Origin: Anaeromassilibacillus sp. An172
GTDB taxonomy: Bacteria; Bacillota; Clostridia; Oscillospirales; Acutalibacteraceae
Length of the DNA: 64,000 nucleotides
Reading direction: 5' to 3'
Assembly (NCBI RefSeq): GCF_002160515.1
Contig: NZ_NFKS01000015.1
Coordinates: forward strand, 1 to 64,000
The notes below the pieces were generated by a model. It saw nothing but the letters and a program-made list of their open reading frames with translations, did no database searches and had not been told where the DNA came from. Shown here piece after piece: positions 17,801 to 26,099 of the stretch. How positions within the stretch are numbered: position 1 is the first letter of the stretch; the number at the start of each line of letters is the position of its first letter. The position numbers were made by a program, and so were the translations under genes.

Positions 17801-17944
17801 AGTACGCCTGTAAATGCAATGCAGCGTCGTCGTGGTAACATGATGGATGTGGTGACTATTTGGAGACCTGATGAGATCAATAACATCGGGCATACTCTTT
17901 TAAAGGTCATTAATGGAACTTATGCAAGTGAGGAGGATAAATAA
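14861..17944 (+). CDS. TrkA-N/RyR/Card1-like nuclease fusion (candidate nucleotide-activated effector)
   Basis: A 1027-residue multidomain protein. Residues about 28-200 form a Rossmann-like unit with GFGVHGQQ, resembling TrkA-N nucleotide-binding domains. Residues about 283-390 resemble a RyR domain (IEHRRWVAEKLCLGW, with E287/W291, then a DLGQLDDLDRMSV stretch). The middle is unrecognised. The C terminus (about 890-1000) matches the DUF1887/Card1-type PD-(D/E)XK nuclease: E924-x-D926...E939-C-K941, then KIAELKDQFG and AVLVAD. In known Card1 proteins a CARF Rossmann domain senses cyclic oligoadenylate; here the sensor would differ. AGGAGGATCAACAT precedes the ATG. Predicted signal-gated nuclease; inference. 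Confidence 0.75.
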   Translation: MKELNNSFLAIQYHLYAHPLYACCSQSDDSLNVLIIGFGVHGQQFLDASLQSGQIRNKKLNVTVITDSENEKTAYLAQRPELPSFFDIDGTLSEDDDNYGRISFESCQLAGNDQNENADILQTIMCEQYDLRRPHYVFIALGDDMLNRAAGDACRTAVEVFEMSCSISYICEKSTSSDEQLSFLYPLFINADIKRIPSYLEVERMAFNTHLVWEKNLNVNYGAVRAGYRKDYNHSSCVSSVLSLKYKLYSIGIDLETTGFVEAARRFGGILSDKSNRGLKNELIWIEHRRWVAEKLCLGWQHISDLEECATGITKDEKRKRHVCIVRSRPDQKLATEFRSNDNYDKWDKASDTDLGQLDDLDRMSVELHRVYARKAKKAKKQNLLSGNSIAAIRSLIEGNKKALVAFQEWFTCLKDVWNGDMGKVRQYRSLKMAFINASEGLPVERKKAVREQIKAFETVYYPVLASMEYRDWKQDDVALVDNIPFILTYTENAYLAIPFSTGDNTAVFGNVAASTVVSPSRILYLYYIEKRQSLNELSESIPYVIEYMRKKNFKAVVEFILLYPDAVAPFVTEEYEKSIVQLGNGRIRQVKRIAIKGIEAVHENLTAYLNHRRTGKTLFAVEKNTTTLSYMLQGAGFYKLFPCYQFDSCSMKFHDISNCEMLGFIRKTPYITVTDMAAFRLSSSESSNHPEFYADYKDLWKKYREKSSAWKSLCDTLGAYSEKNDIIASFKRKAPRDKETDQQRYTYILPFACSESVTKVLRFLRSQEIVEQGSRVSSYTTDSCEVVIIDRCGYRNEYDRLFSNIYALMLPGFISVHLNTKSREANVAFDDLVVNGVQVSAGKAAEITGLMEYFRDRGYVINLFAADGKLSFTYATQRIKELLTTAGKMLEVYTYHKVKELGRFDDVVSSFEIDWEGTDVKSEFDCILTKGFRTLFVECKARLDIEQEFYYKIAELKDQFGINATAVLVADTQEKPFYTSTPVNAMQRRRGNMMDVVTIWRPDEINNIGHTLLKVINGTYASEEDK

Positions 17945-17945
17945 C

Positions 17946-18233
17946 ATGTACAATCCTAAACCTGTTGATACTAGTGATATTTCTTTGCCGGAGGAATTGC
18001 TTGCTCTTACGGAGAAAATAGCTGAAAATGTTCATGATGTATGGGCTGTCGGTCGTATCGCCGAAGGATGGACTTATGGAGAGAAAAAGGATGCAGAGAA
18101 GAAAACTACTCCGCTCCTTATCCCATATGACAAGTTGCCAGAAAGTGAAAAAGACTACGATAGGAATACTGCGTTTGAAACACTAAAGCTAATCGTTAAA
18201 TTGGGTTATACCATTTCAAAAAAGGATGATTAA
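17946..18233 (+). CDS. Stand-alone RyR-domain protein
   Basis: This 95-residue protein is essentially one RyR domain: YNPKPVDTSDISLPEELLAL, then ENVHDVWAVGRIAEGWTYG, then LLIPYDKLPESEKDYDRNTAFETLKLIVKLGY. The His, Trp and Gly-Trp-x-Tyr-Gly core and the PYDKLPESEK loop are all present. RyR domains are known from ryanodine receptors and from prokaryotic conflict loci, where nucleotide binding has been proposed. AGGAGGATAA overlaps the end of the nuclease gene, and the ATG is one base after its stop, so co-production with the nuclease is expected. Confidence 0.9.
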   Translation: MYNPKPVDTSDISLPEELLALTEKIAENVHDVWAVGRIAEGWTYGEKKDAEKKTTPLLIPYDKLPESEKDYDRNTAFETLKLIVKLGYTISKKDD

Positions 18234-18344
18234 AAGTTAAGAGATGCTCCGCCTTTTATAACGTTTATAAGCTTGGTTAAATAACTCAATGTTTGATAAC
18301 CGTCATGATAGGTGACACATCGTGATTGGCAATGGATGGTGAAT

Positions 18345-19910
18345 ATGATGAAAACGAAGAAGGATATTTTTATTTCATATCGTAATGATGGCGTGGGAAA
18401 CAACTTCGCTACAAGGATAACGAATGATTTGAAGCGTTCTGGGTATAGTGTTTATTTTAACCCTGATGAAGCGAGGAGTGGTGATTTTCCTGAAAGACTG
18501 AAGCAAGCAATAAGCGCATGTAAAGATTTTATTTGTATTGTCACAGAAGATTATATTGCTCAATTGGAATCAAATGATAAAATCTGTTGGATAAGGGATG
18601 AACTACTTTGCGCAAAGAAATTTGGGAAAAACATAATTCCATTACTGATTAATGGCGTGACGATGCCTGACGATGCATCTAAACTCCCGGATAATATTTC
18701 ATTTTTTCCCAATATAGATGCATATGTTTTCCCTGAACAATATGTCAATTCACCGTATTCTCTTCTTTGTGAAGTTTTGTTATCTAAAAATGACGGAAAG
18801 AACGGATTTAGAGATGTATACAATTCAAGTGAGTTATTTGATCCTGATAAGTCATTAGAGGATATACTGGTCAAAGCGAACGATGGAGATATATGCGCAA
18901 TGCTGAGCGCAGGAATCTATTATTATTATGGGGTTTCCGGCGGCAAAGATGAGCGCAAGGCTGCATTGTGGTTTAAGAAGGTTTCTGCTACCGAAAGTGA
19001 ATATACTCCTATTGCTGATAAATTTATAGCCCGCATGTATTATGCAGGTAGTATGCCTCGCGAAAATCAATCGTATGAGAAAAGTTATGAATATCATGTT
19101 AAATCTGCACAGGGTGATTTGTATTCTGCTGGTCAGGTTGGATTTATGCGCAGTATAGGTAGTGGATGCATTTATAATTACGATCAAACTGAAGAGTACT
19201 TTCTTTCTATATTGGATTCGTTGGACAACCCGCGCAAGGATACATTGTGCAAGTTCTATATTGAGCACGGAGAATTTAATAAAGCTGCAGATATTTATAA
19301 AGAAATGGCAGACACCTATCCTAATGCGGCATATCAATTAGGACTTATGTACAAGCGAGGTGTATTAAGCATTCCGTTTATGCCGAATTATACAAAGGCG
19401 GCAATGTACTTTCAAATGGCGCTTGATAACGGCTTCATAATGGCTGCATTTGAATTAGGCACACTTTATTTTAATCCGGCGGGTTCATTTAAAAAAGATT
19501 TCGCGAAAGCTCAAAAGTATTATCATATTGCTGCAGAAAATGGAGATCCCAACGCGCAATATATGCTTGGATATATGTATAATTATGGACATGTGGAGAA
19601 AAATCTTACGCTGGCAATTGAGTACTTTGAAATGGCAGCCAAACGGGGGCATGTATTATCAGCAGCACATTTAGCCCTTTTATACCAGATCCCTGAGGTC
19701 CATAATTATGAAAAGGCATTCAATTATTGCAAATATGCTGCTGATTGCGGGGACGCCCCTTCTGAATTTGTTTTAGGTACATTATATTTGTCGGGAAGAG
19801 GTTGTGAACCTGATGAAGATAAAGCTTATCTGTGCTTTAAGCATGCTGCTGAGAATGGTGCTCCAGAAGCATTATCGATGCTTAAGCAGATGGATGAATT
19901 AGGGATTTAA
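18345..19910 (+). CDS. TIR domain fused to Sel1-like repeats
   Basis: This 521-residue protein has an N-terminal TIR domain (about 1-150: KDIFISYRNDGVGNNFATRI...DEARSGDFPERLKQAISACKDFICIVT...CWIRDELLCAKKF). The Glu in RDEL is in the usual NADase position. About eight Sel1-like repeats follow (AMLSAGIYYYYG..., AAFELGTLYF, AQYMLGYMYNYG, SEFVLGTLYLSGRG). TIR proteins hydrolyse NAD or make cyclic ADP-ribose-type signals; SLR arrays mediate protein contacts. The start is the first of two adjacent ATGs after GGATGGTG. It lies 111 bases downstream of the RyR gene on the same strand. Confidence 0.9.
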   Translation: MMKTKKDIFISYRNDGVGNNFATRITNDLKRSGYSVYFNPDEARSGDFPERLKQAISACKDFICIVTEDYIAQLESNDKICWIRDELLCAKKFGKNIIPLLINGVTMPDDASKLPDNISFFPNIDAYVFPEQYVNSPYSLLCEVLLSKNDGKNGFRDVYNSSELFDPDKSLEDILVKANDGDICAMLSAGIYYYYGVSGGKDERKAALWFKKVSATESEYTPIADKFIARMYYAGSMPRENQSYEKSYEYHVKSAQGDLYSAGQVGFMRSIGSGCIYNYDQTEEYFLSILDSLDNPRKDTLCKFYIEHGEFNKAADIYKEMADTYPNAAYQLGLMYKRGVLSIPFMPNYTKAAMYFQMALDNGFIMAAFELGTLYFNPAGSFKKDFAKAQKYYHIAAENGDPNAQYMLGYMYNYGHVEKNLTLAIEYFEMAAKRGHVLSAAHLALLYQIPEVHNYEKAFNYCKYAADCGDAPSEFVLGTLYLSGRGCEPDEDKAYLCFKHAAENGAPEALSMLKQMDELGI

Positions 19911-19940
19911 AATCATTAATGATTTAAGGAGGCAAGAAAT

Positions 19941-20081
19941 ATGAGCAATAATCCTCCAACCGGATCTGGAACCGCATATCGTGAGAGCTTAAGAAAGCAT
20001 TATGATGATCTCATGAAAGAGGCGGAAGACGAAAATAGAAATAGACTTTGCTGGATTGAGGATATGCTGGACTCCGTTTAA
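19941..20081 (+). CDS. Small charged protein of unknown function
   Basis: A 46-residue reading frame begins MSNNPPTGSGTAYRESLRKH and ends CWIEDMLDSV. AAGGAGGC lies eight bases before the ATG, a near-perfect RBS, so translation is likely. It is helical and highly charged with no known motif. It sits between two TIR genes and could be a small partner or inhibitor; nothing in the sequence decides this. Confidence 0.6.
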   Translation: MSNNPPTGSGTAYRESLRKHYDDLMKEAEDENRNRLCWIEDMLDSV

Positions 20082-20171
20082 AAAAAATAAGCGAGAGCCT
20101 CACATAAGCACATAAGATTGAGACACTCAGAGGGGAAGAACACCTAAACCGAGGATAAGGATGTGTAAATA

Positions 20172-23100
20172 ATGAGCGTTGGAAACGTACAATCTAAAAA
20201 TGCCGATGTATTTCTGTCTTATTCGCATAATGACAGCGCCTTAGTGGAAAGAATCGCTGATTCAATTTGCGCAGCCGGTTTCTCTAGTTGGATTGATAAA
20301 GACGAATTGCGCGCCCAGGAAAATTTTAATGCTGCAATAGATAGCGCTATTGACAAATCAATAGTCTTTATAGCATTTCTCTCGAAGACTTATGTAAATA
20401 AGCCCTATTGTATTCATGAGTTTGACCGTGCTATCGATAAGCAGAAAAGCATACTGGCTGTTTGCATAGATGATGTAAGTGAGAACACAAACAGGCAAAA
20501 TGCTTATCTTTTCTCATTTAGTGCTGGTCATAATATTCTTGGCTTTGGTTCTGGAATTGATGATAGTGATAGTAGTATTGAATCATTTGCCCTAGAAATC
20601 ATAGCCAGTGTTCCCATGGAGCAATTAAAGAGGTACTCGGTCAGTGGCGATATAAACGATTATCCTCCTATCAGTACTCCTGATTATATTATTGCGCGTT
20701 TACGCCTTTATCATGAAAGGCAATACGAACAAAGCGGAAACTATGCATTAAATGAAATAAGAAGCGAATTGTTCCCTGCTATTAGAAACTCAGAAATAAA
20801 TGTACTGTATAAAGATGACAATAATAAAGATGTATCATTAGTCAAATTCTTCTCCGAAGTAGATGGACAAGCAGATCACGACAAGCACATATTAATTACC
20901 GGAGAAGGCGGTGCAGGGAAAACTGTTTCTTTGCTTAAGACTTGTGAATACTTACTTGGAAAAAGAATAAATGCAATTTATGTTCCCCTTAGTAAAATAG
21001 ATGCTGATTTGACATTGGATCAATATTTGGAACGCATTGTATGTGGTGGCAACCAAAGATTGTGGCGAGATCTCAGAGATTTGATGAGTGTGCCTTATAC
21101 AACGGTTCCCAATGTTGTTCTTTTGCTGGATGGGATTAATGAAGTCTCCCTGAGTTATATAGAATTATTTGTAAAAAGGATTATCAAGAAGACCTATATT
21201 GATGCCTATTGCGGTGTCAAACTTGTTATGACATCACGATGGTTTGATAATTCGTTGATGCACAGTCTTAAAGAAAACGTTGTATCACTCGAGATGCAGC
21301 CTCTGAACAAAGAAGCCATTAACTTGTATTTACAGAACATGGGGCTTCCGTCTGTCGTAGACGAAAAAGTGCTATCTGTCATAAGGACCCCGCTAATGCT
21401 GACTTTGTTTGCGGATGTTGAAAAGCATAAAGATAAATATCAGAATATAGAAGGCATTGTTCTCGAAGAAAACCCTAATACTGCGGGGAAGATACTGAGC
21501 AATTTTTTTCAAACTCAATTATATCGAGCTGCGGAAGAAGAAAGCTTTGACAGAGCAGCTCATCTTGTGTTATTAGAGTACTTGTTGCCATCTCTCGCAT
21601 ACAAAATGATTGAAAAGCAATCTTTGTATTTGAGCGAAGATGACGTGTGGGATAGCATAGATGAAATAAACGATGAAGGCGAAAGATACTCTTGGTATAA
21701 GCGCGATAAACTTCGCAAGTTAATTCGCGGAAGAAGTCGAATCGATGCTGACACATTAATTGCTCTTGCAGAGGGTTCACTACATTTCCTGCATAAATCA
21801 GATTCGGGCTATGAGTTTCTGCATCAAAGTTTCCGTGATTATTTTGCTGCATTTCACATTTCAAATGAAATGAAATCTTTTGCCAAGGATGCTGAGCGAA
21901 TGAATGCAGTGGAATCTGTTTTGCAGCAAAGAACATACTCTGATGAAATTCTTGGCTTTGTTTCTGACATATTGCATGAAGAGAACGCTCAACCAATACT
22001 ATCAGAACAAGGATGGGAATTCCCTGATAAAGAGAGCGTATCTGCATCGAAAAAGAGTGTTGCCGAACAATTATTGTCTCTGTGGAGAAACAAAGCTGGC
22101 AAATCTACGCAAAACGCCGTGGCCAACATTGTTAACATTATGAAAATCGGTCGTCAAAATCTTATGGCGTGGTGTGATTTCTCTCATCTTGATCTCAGAA
22201 AGTGCTGGCTTAATAAGTGCCGATTTACAATCTGGTATGAGGACAAATATTATTCCAGCATCTTTGACGGAGCTTGGATAGATAGAACTAATTTTCTGTC
22301 TGATGGACACGAAGCACAAATAAGTGCAATTGTTTTCGATGGCATATCGCGAGTTTTTAGTGGAGATAAAAATGGAGTGGTTAAGGTTTACAGTGTAGCT
22401 AAGCACGTTTGGATTGATTCAATTCAATTGCAATCTAGTGCTGTTGTTGATCTTGCGTGGGAAGACAACAATGAAATGTTGGCCATCATGTATGAAAATA
22501 TTGTTTTCTGCTATTCTGTAAAAAAGAAAGCCGTTGTAAGCAGCTACGGTAATAACAGCAAAAGCAAAAACTTCAGGTATGTTCAGTTCACCAAAGATAA
22601 TGAGGTCAATGTTTCGTTTGACTTGGAGCCCTTGATTTGGTGCGATGTTCACGGAAACAAACTGCCATCAGAACTATCTTATGACGTACCGGCAAGATGT
22701 GCAAAATGGAATCCTCGAAGAAAAGAATTTATCAGAAGCAATATGCTGCAACTGATTTCCGTAGCCCGTTTCGATGATAGAACTCTTTCTTGGGAACTTC
22801 CTCCAACTTTAAAAAAGAAATTGGATGATGATAATAGGTTGCGCAAGGAATCTCAAGAGAAAACGAGGGCTACTCAATATATGAGTCTAAGAGACGCTGG
22901 TGCTACAGGAAGCGGAAGCATATGCTGCATTCAGTATAATGAGAATGGTTCGAGAGTCTTAGTGGCAATTCAAAATTTACTGGTCGAGTATGATGCAGAA
23001 TCTTTTGATGTGCTTAACAGAAAAGTATTCTCGGCGAACATCCAGTGTGCATGTTATTTGAGAAATGGGATCGCGGTTGGTTCTGGAACTAATTTGATAG

Positions 23101-23645
23101 TTTTAGATTCAGATTTTTCAGAGGAATCGGCATTACAAGGATCACAAATTAAACAGATAGGGGTAGTCTCTGAAGATTATGAGGGAAATGGATATTATGT
23201 TTTTTCTTCAAATGGAGAAGTAAAAAAACTCAACCATGAACTGATAGTTCAGAACATGCGATTTACCGGAAGTAAAACTGGTTGTGTGTGGGTTCGTGAT
23301 AGATTAACTAACAGTATCCAGATGGCATTTTTGCCTTGGAAGCGTTTCCCATTTGGAGCGCGTTATTCCTACGAAACGGATCGTATTGAACCGCTAGGAT
23401 GGAGATATGAATTTGTCGATATTCCCGAATATAGTGATGACGATGAGCAACGGGTTTACAAGATGGATTCATCTTTGTTAGTAATAGAGCGTTTTCCGCC
23501 GTATCGAAAGTTAATATATTCAAATTACACCGGCATTTGGATTTTTGGGTGTTCATTTAATGGCATTCATGGAGATATGAGCAATCGTCGAAATATCAAT
23601 TTTCTGATTCAGAATGGAGGCATAGTTCATGACATCACCGAATAA
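20172..23645 (+). CDS. TIR-NACHT-WD40 STAND-type sensor
   Basis: A 1157-residue protein. The TIR domain is at about 10-130 (ADVFLSYSHNDSALVERIADSI...CIHEFDRAIDKQKSILAV; candidate catalytic Glu in IHEF). The NACHT NTPase has Walker A GEGGAGKT (244-251), Walker B VVLLLDGINE (about 315-324) and sensor TSRWFDNS. A helical lid with HKSDSGYEFLHQSFRDYFAAF follows. C-terminal beta-propeller repeats of WD40 type lie at about 690-1140 (AQISAIVFDGISRVFSGDKNGVVKVY). STAND proteins oligomerise on sensing a trigger through the repeats, and the TIR would then act on NAD. It overlaps the next gene by 17 bases. Confidence 0.92.
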   Translation: MSVGNVQSKNADVFLSYSHNDSALVERIADSICAAGFSSWIDKDELRAQENFNAAIDSAIDKSIVFIAFLSKTYVNKPYCIHEFDRAIDKQKSILAVCIDDVSENTNRQNAYLFSFSAGHNILGFGSGIDDSDSSIESFALEIIASVPMEQLKRYSVSGDINDYPPISTPDYIIARLRLYHERQYEQSGNYALNEIRSELFPAIRNSEINVLYKDDNNKDVSLVKFFSEVDGQADHDKHILITGEGGAGKTVSLLKTCEYLLGKRINAIYVPLSKIDADLTLDQYLERIVCGGNQRLWRDLRDLMSVPYTTVPNVVLLLDGINEVSLSYIELFVKRIIKKTYIDAYCGVKLVMTSRWFDNSLMHSLKENVVSLEMQPLNKEAINLYLQNMGLPSVVDEKVLSVIRTPLMLTLFADVEKHKDKYQNIEGIVLEENPNTAGKILSNFFQTQLYRAAEEESFDRAAHLVLLEYLLPSLAYKMIEKQSLYLSEDDVWDSIDEINDEGERYSWYKRDKLRKLIRGRSRIDADTLIALAEGSLHFLHKSDSGYEFLHQSFRDYFAAFHISNEMKSFAKDAERMNAVESVLQQRTYSDEILGFVSDILHEENAQPILSEQGWEFPDKESVSASKKSVAEQLLSLWRNKAGKSTQNAVANIVNIMKIGRQNLMAWCDFSHLDLRKCWLNKCRFTIWYEDKYYSSIFDGAWIDRTNFLSDGHEAQISAIVFDGISRVFSGDKNGVVKVYSVAKHVWIDSIQLQSSAVVDLAWEDNNEMLAIMYENIVFCYSVKKKAVVSSYGNNSKSKNFRYVQFTKDNEVNVSFDLEPLIWCDVHGNKLPSELSYDVPARCAKWNPRRKEFIRSNMLQLISVARFDDRTLSWELPPTLKKKLDDDNRLRKESQEKTRATQYMSLRDAGATGSGSICCIQYNENGSRVLVAIQNLLVEYDAESFDVLNRKVFSANIQCACYLRNGIAVGSGTNLIVLDSDFSEESALQGSQIKQIGVVSEDYEGNGYYVFSSNGEVKKLNHELIVQNMRFTGSKTGCVWVRDRLTNSIQMAFLPWKRFPFGARYSYETDRIEPLGWRYEFVDIPEYSDDDEQRVYKMDSSLLVIERFPPYRKLIYSNYTGIWIFGCSFNGIHGDMSNRRNINFLIQNGGIVHDITE

Positions 23646-25827
23646 TATGAGCGTTTCTCTTTATGAATTTGATGTTCAGGGAAATTGCTATGCAGACGTT
23701 GTACTTCCGCCCTCCGGCAATAAGATTTCAGGCTTTAGAGTTAAGTTGGGCCCCGGCGGAGGAATCATGGTTCATATGCCCTCTGGCATGGGAACCTCAT
23801 GGAGCTTCAAAGAAGTAGAATGGGCAGAAGTTAGAAAACAAATAACTGAAGAGTATAGGAAATCAATCAATGATCAGCCGATACTGGTAAAATTGCATAG
23901 CTTTGATGAAAAGAATAATTGTTTGGCCGATATAACACTTCGTGATACAGGCGTCGTGATTAGCAATTTAAAGGTTATGCCCGGACTTGGTGACGGTATT
24001 ATGGTACATATGCCATCATGGATGCATACCCGATGGTCGTACACGGAGGTACAATGGAGTGAGGTGCGACAGATAGTCACACGAGAATACTTGGCGGCAG
24101 CATCAGCAAAAAAACAATCAGATAGATCTAATACAGGTGGGACACAGATTTGCACTTTCTATTCATCAGTTGTCAGGGTTGAGGCTGATGCGATGGCTAC
24201 TATTACGTCTACAAATGAACAAATAGATGGTATCCACCTTGTGCACACAAAAGAAAAGGATATCATACAGGTTTTTATGCCCAGAGAAATGAACTATTAC
24301 TGGAATAAAACCTGCATCGAATGGGACCAGTTAGTTGAAATCGTCACAAATGAATATAGGAGACAGGTGTTAGGTGAAGATTATGAATACATATCTGATT
24401 CAGCCACCATAGAATTTCGTCGTGTTCAGGAAGTTACATCTTGCATGGCTGATGTTAATCTGCCGCACAAGAAAAGCACAATTAAAGGATTCAGAATAAA
24501 GAAAACAAAAGGAGAAGAGCGAGTCGTTATTTCAACGCCCAAATGGATGGGACGTTGGAATGATAGCAGATTGACATGGTATGATTTGTGCTCCTTAATA
24601 ACAAGTGAATACAATAAATCATTTAAAGTTGAGGGCAAAGTCCCAGAAAGCCATCAGAAACCAATAGACAAAACGGTTTTGTCTGAGGATGACGAGCCAT
24701 CCACAAAAAGCGATCTGGTCATACATGGTCCCAAACAACAGGCAAAAGAAAAAAACGAGCTTGGGCGTATCAAAAACGCCGAAAACTCATCTTTCATTTT
24801 CTATCCGAGAACCGTACTGAGAGCCGTTGACTCTTCAGACAGCAGTGGCTCAGATTCTAAAAAGAAACTCTTTGATTTAGTATCTGCACTTAACAAAGGG
24901 TCTTTAGGCGGCATTGGCCCGTTTGAAATAAACATTCTGGAATGGATCGCAAAGCTTCGCTATGTTTCAAGCACGATGCTGGTTGACCTGATAAAAGCAG
25001 GATATGTATCATTTGGCTGGAGAAACGAAGTTACTCAAGCGAAACTTAGCAAGATAATAAACAGAATGGCGAATTACCAGATGATAACATTAACCAGATT
25101 CGTGACGGTAAATGATGACGGGAGCTTAGATAGCAGTAATTACTCTACAATGAGAATAATAACACTGGGGCGAAATGGCAGTATTCTTTTACATGAATTG
25201 GGTAAGAACGCTACCCGATATAATGCTTTTGATATTTTTCAGGACGGTAATACGGTTAAGCGTTTTTTGACTGCCAATCAGTGGCTGGTTTATTGGTTAA
25301 AGACATATAAGGACGAAATAGGTGAAGATTATGAGACAAGCTGTATCATTCATCTAAAAGGTGTAGAGTATGTTGGCGCAAGGATATACGCCACTGTAAC
25401 GATAAATGATTGTCCAATGATAGCGGAGCCGGTTAGGCGCGTAGAAGAATTTGAGATCGAAAGTAATAAACAATGGCTTCGTGAGAAAATTGAAAGATTG
25501 TCTCTACTGTTTGCCAACCTGGATCAGCTTTACCATGGCAAAGCTGAAATTAGTTTTCCTCAGAGACCTATAATAGTTCTTGTCTGTGAGGATGATGACC
25601 ACATGCTTGAAGTATGGGAATCTATTAAGTCGCTGCCAGAGATCAGCAATCAAGAGATCTGGTTTTCCAGTGATCTTAGGATTTTCAATTATAACAAAAG
25701 AGGAAAGAGATTTCTGCGCTTTATTGAAGGTTCACTGCAGCCGATTGATTTAAAAGGGGTTTTGGGAGTAGACAACGAGTTGAAAACTTCCATTTCAACG
25801 ACGGATGACGGTGAGCAGATTAGTTGA
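23629..25827 (+). CDS. Protein with four SpoVG-like repeats and a winged-helix/Replic_Relax-like C terminus
   Basis: A 732-residue protein. Four repeats of about 75 residues (roughly 8-80, 82-160, 172-250, 258-340) share A(D/T)(V/I)...(I/V)MVHMPS-x-M...W...W...EY. The pattern recalls the nucleic-acid-binding SpoVG fold, but this is a weak match made by eye. A polar linker follows. A winged-helix-like segment (ILEWIAKLRYVSSTMLVDLIKAGYVS) comes next, and then EEFEIESNKQWLREKIERLS and RPIIVLVCEDDDHMLEV. That order recalls replication-relaxation family proteins. GGAGG precedes the ATG and the gene overlaps the NACHT gene, so coupling is likely. The function is unknown. Confidence 0.6.
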   Translation: MTSPNNMSVSLYEFDVQGNCYADVVLPPSGNKISGFRVKLGPGGGIMVHMPSGMGTSWSFKEVEWAEVRKQITEEYRKSINDQPILVKLHSFDEKNNCLADITLRDTGVVISNLKVMPGLGDGIMVHMPSWMHTRWSYTEVQWSEVRQIVTREYLAAASAKKQSDRSNTGGTQICTFYSSVVRVEADAMATITSTNEQIDGIHLVHTKEKDIIQVFMPREMNYYWNKTCIEWDQLVEIVTNEYRRQVLGEDYEYISDSATIEFRRVQEVTSCMADVNLPHKKSTIKGFRIKKTKGEERVVISTPKWMGRWNDSRLTWYDLCSLITSEYNKSFKVEGKVPESHQKPIDKTVLSEDDEPSTKSDLVIHGPKQQAKEKNELGRIKNAENSSFIFYPRTVLRAVDSSDSSGSDSKKKLFDLVSALNKGSLGGIGPFEINILEWIAKLRYVSSTMLVDLIKAGYVSFGWRNEVTQAKLSKIINRMANYQMITLTRFVTVNDDGSLDSSNYSTMRIITLGRNGSILLHELGKNATRYNAFDIFQDGNTVKRFLTANQWLVYWLKTYKDEIGEDYETSCIIHLKGVEYVGARIYATVTINDCPMIAEPVRRVEEFEIESNKQWLREKIERLSLLFANLDQLYHGKAEISFPQRPIIVLVCEDDDHMLEVWESIKSLPEISNQEIWFSSDLRIFNYNKRGKRFLRFIEGSLQPIDLKGVLGVDNELKTSISTTDDGEQIS

Positions 25828-25846
25828 TTTTTTCGAAGGTGCAAAC

Positions 25847-26083
25847 ATGAATAATTGCCCTTACTGCGGATCTGAAGATATATATTTCAGCAAAAAGAGA
25901 AAACTATTTGTTTGTGAAGATTGTGACAAAACATTTTCTGAACAACAGCTTTCTGAAGGCGCAAAGCCCAAATCTTCAGACGGAGGCCTTGAGCTTTTCT
26001 TCAGTTATGGACACGACAGGAACCGCCTTCTTGTTGAACGCATAAAAAGGGACTTAGAGAAGCGAGGACACCAATCAAGGTAA
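25847..26083 (+). pseudogene. Zinc ribbon plus truncated TIR domain
   Basis: A 78-residue product begins with a zinc ribbon (NCPYCGSEDIYFSKKRKLFVCEDCDKTF; CxxC...CxxC). It then starts a TIR domain (LELFFSYGHDRNRLLVERIKRDLEKRGH) but stops before the strand carrying the WID-type motif and the catalytic Glu. The downstream gene begins in another frame 17 bases later with a different domain, so an internal deletion is likely. A small regulatory zinc-ribbon protein remains possible because GAAGGTG precedes its ATG. Confidence 0.65.
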
Positions 26084-26099
26084 CAGGATACGAGAAAAT

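Noticed and set aside
21475-22047. 190-codon minus-strand frame inside the TIR-NACHT gene
   Set aside because: It is antisense to the NACHT C-terminal region, with no RBS or domain.
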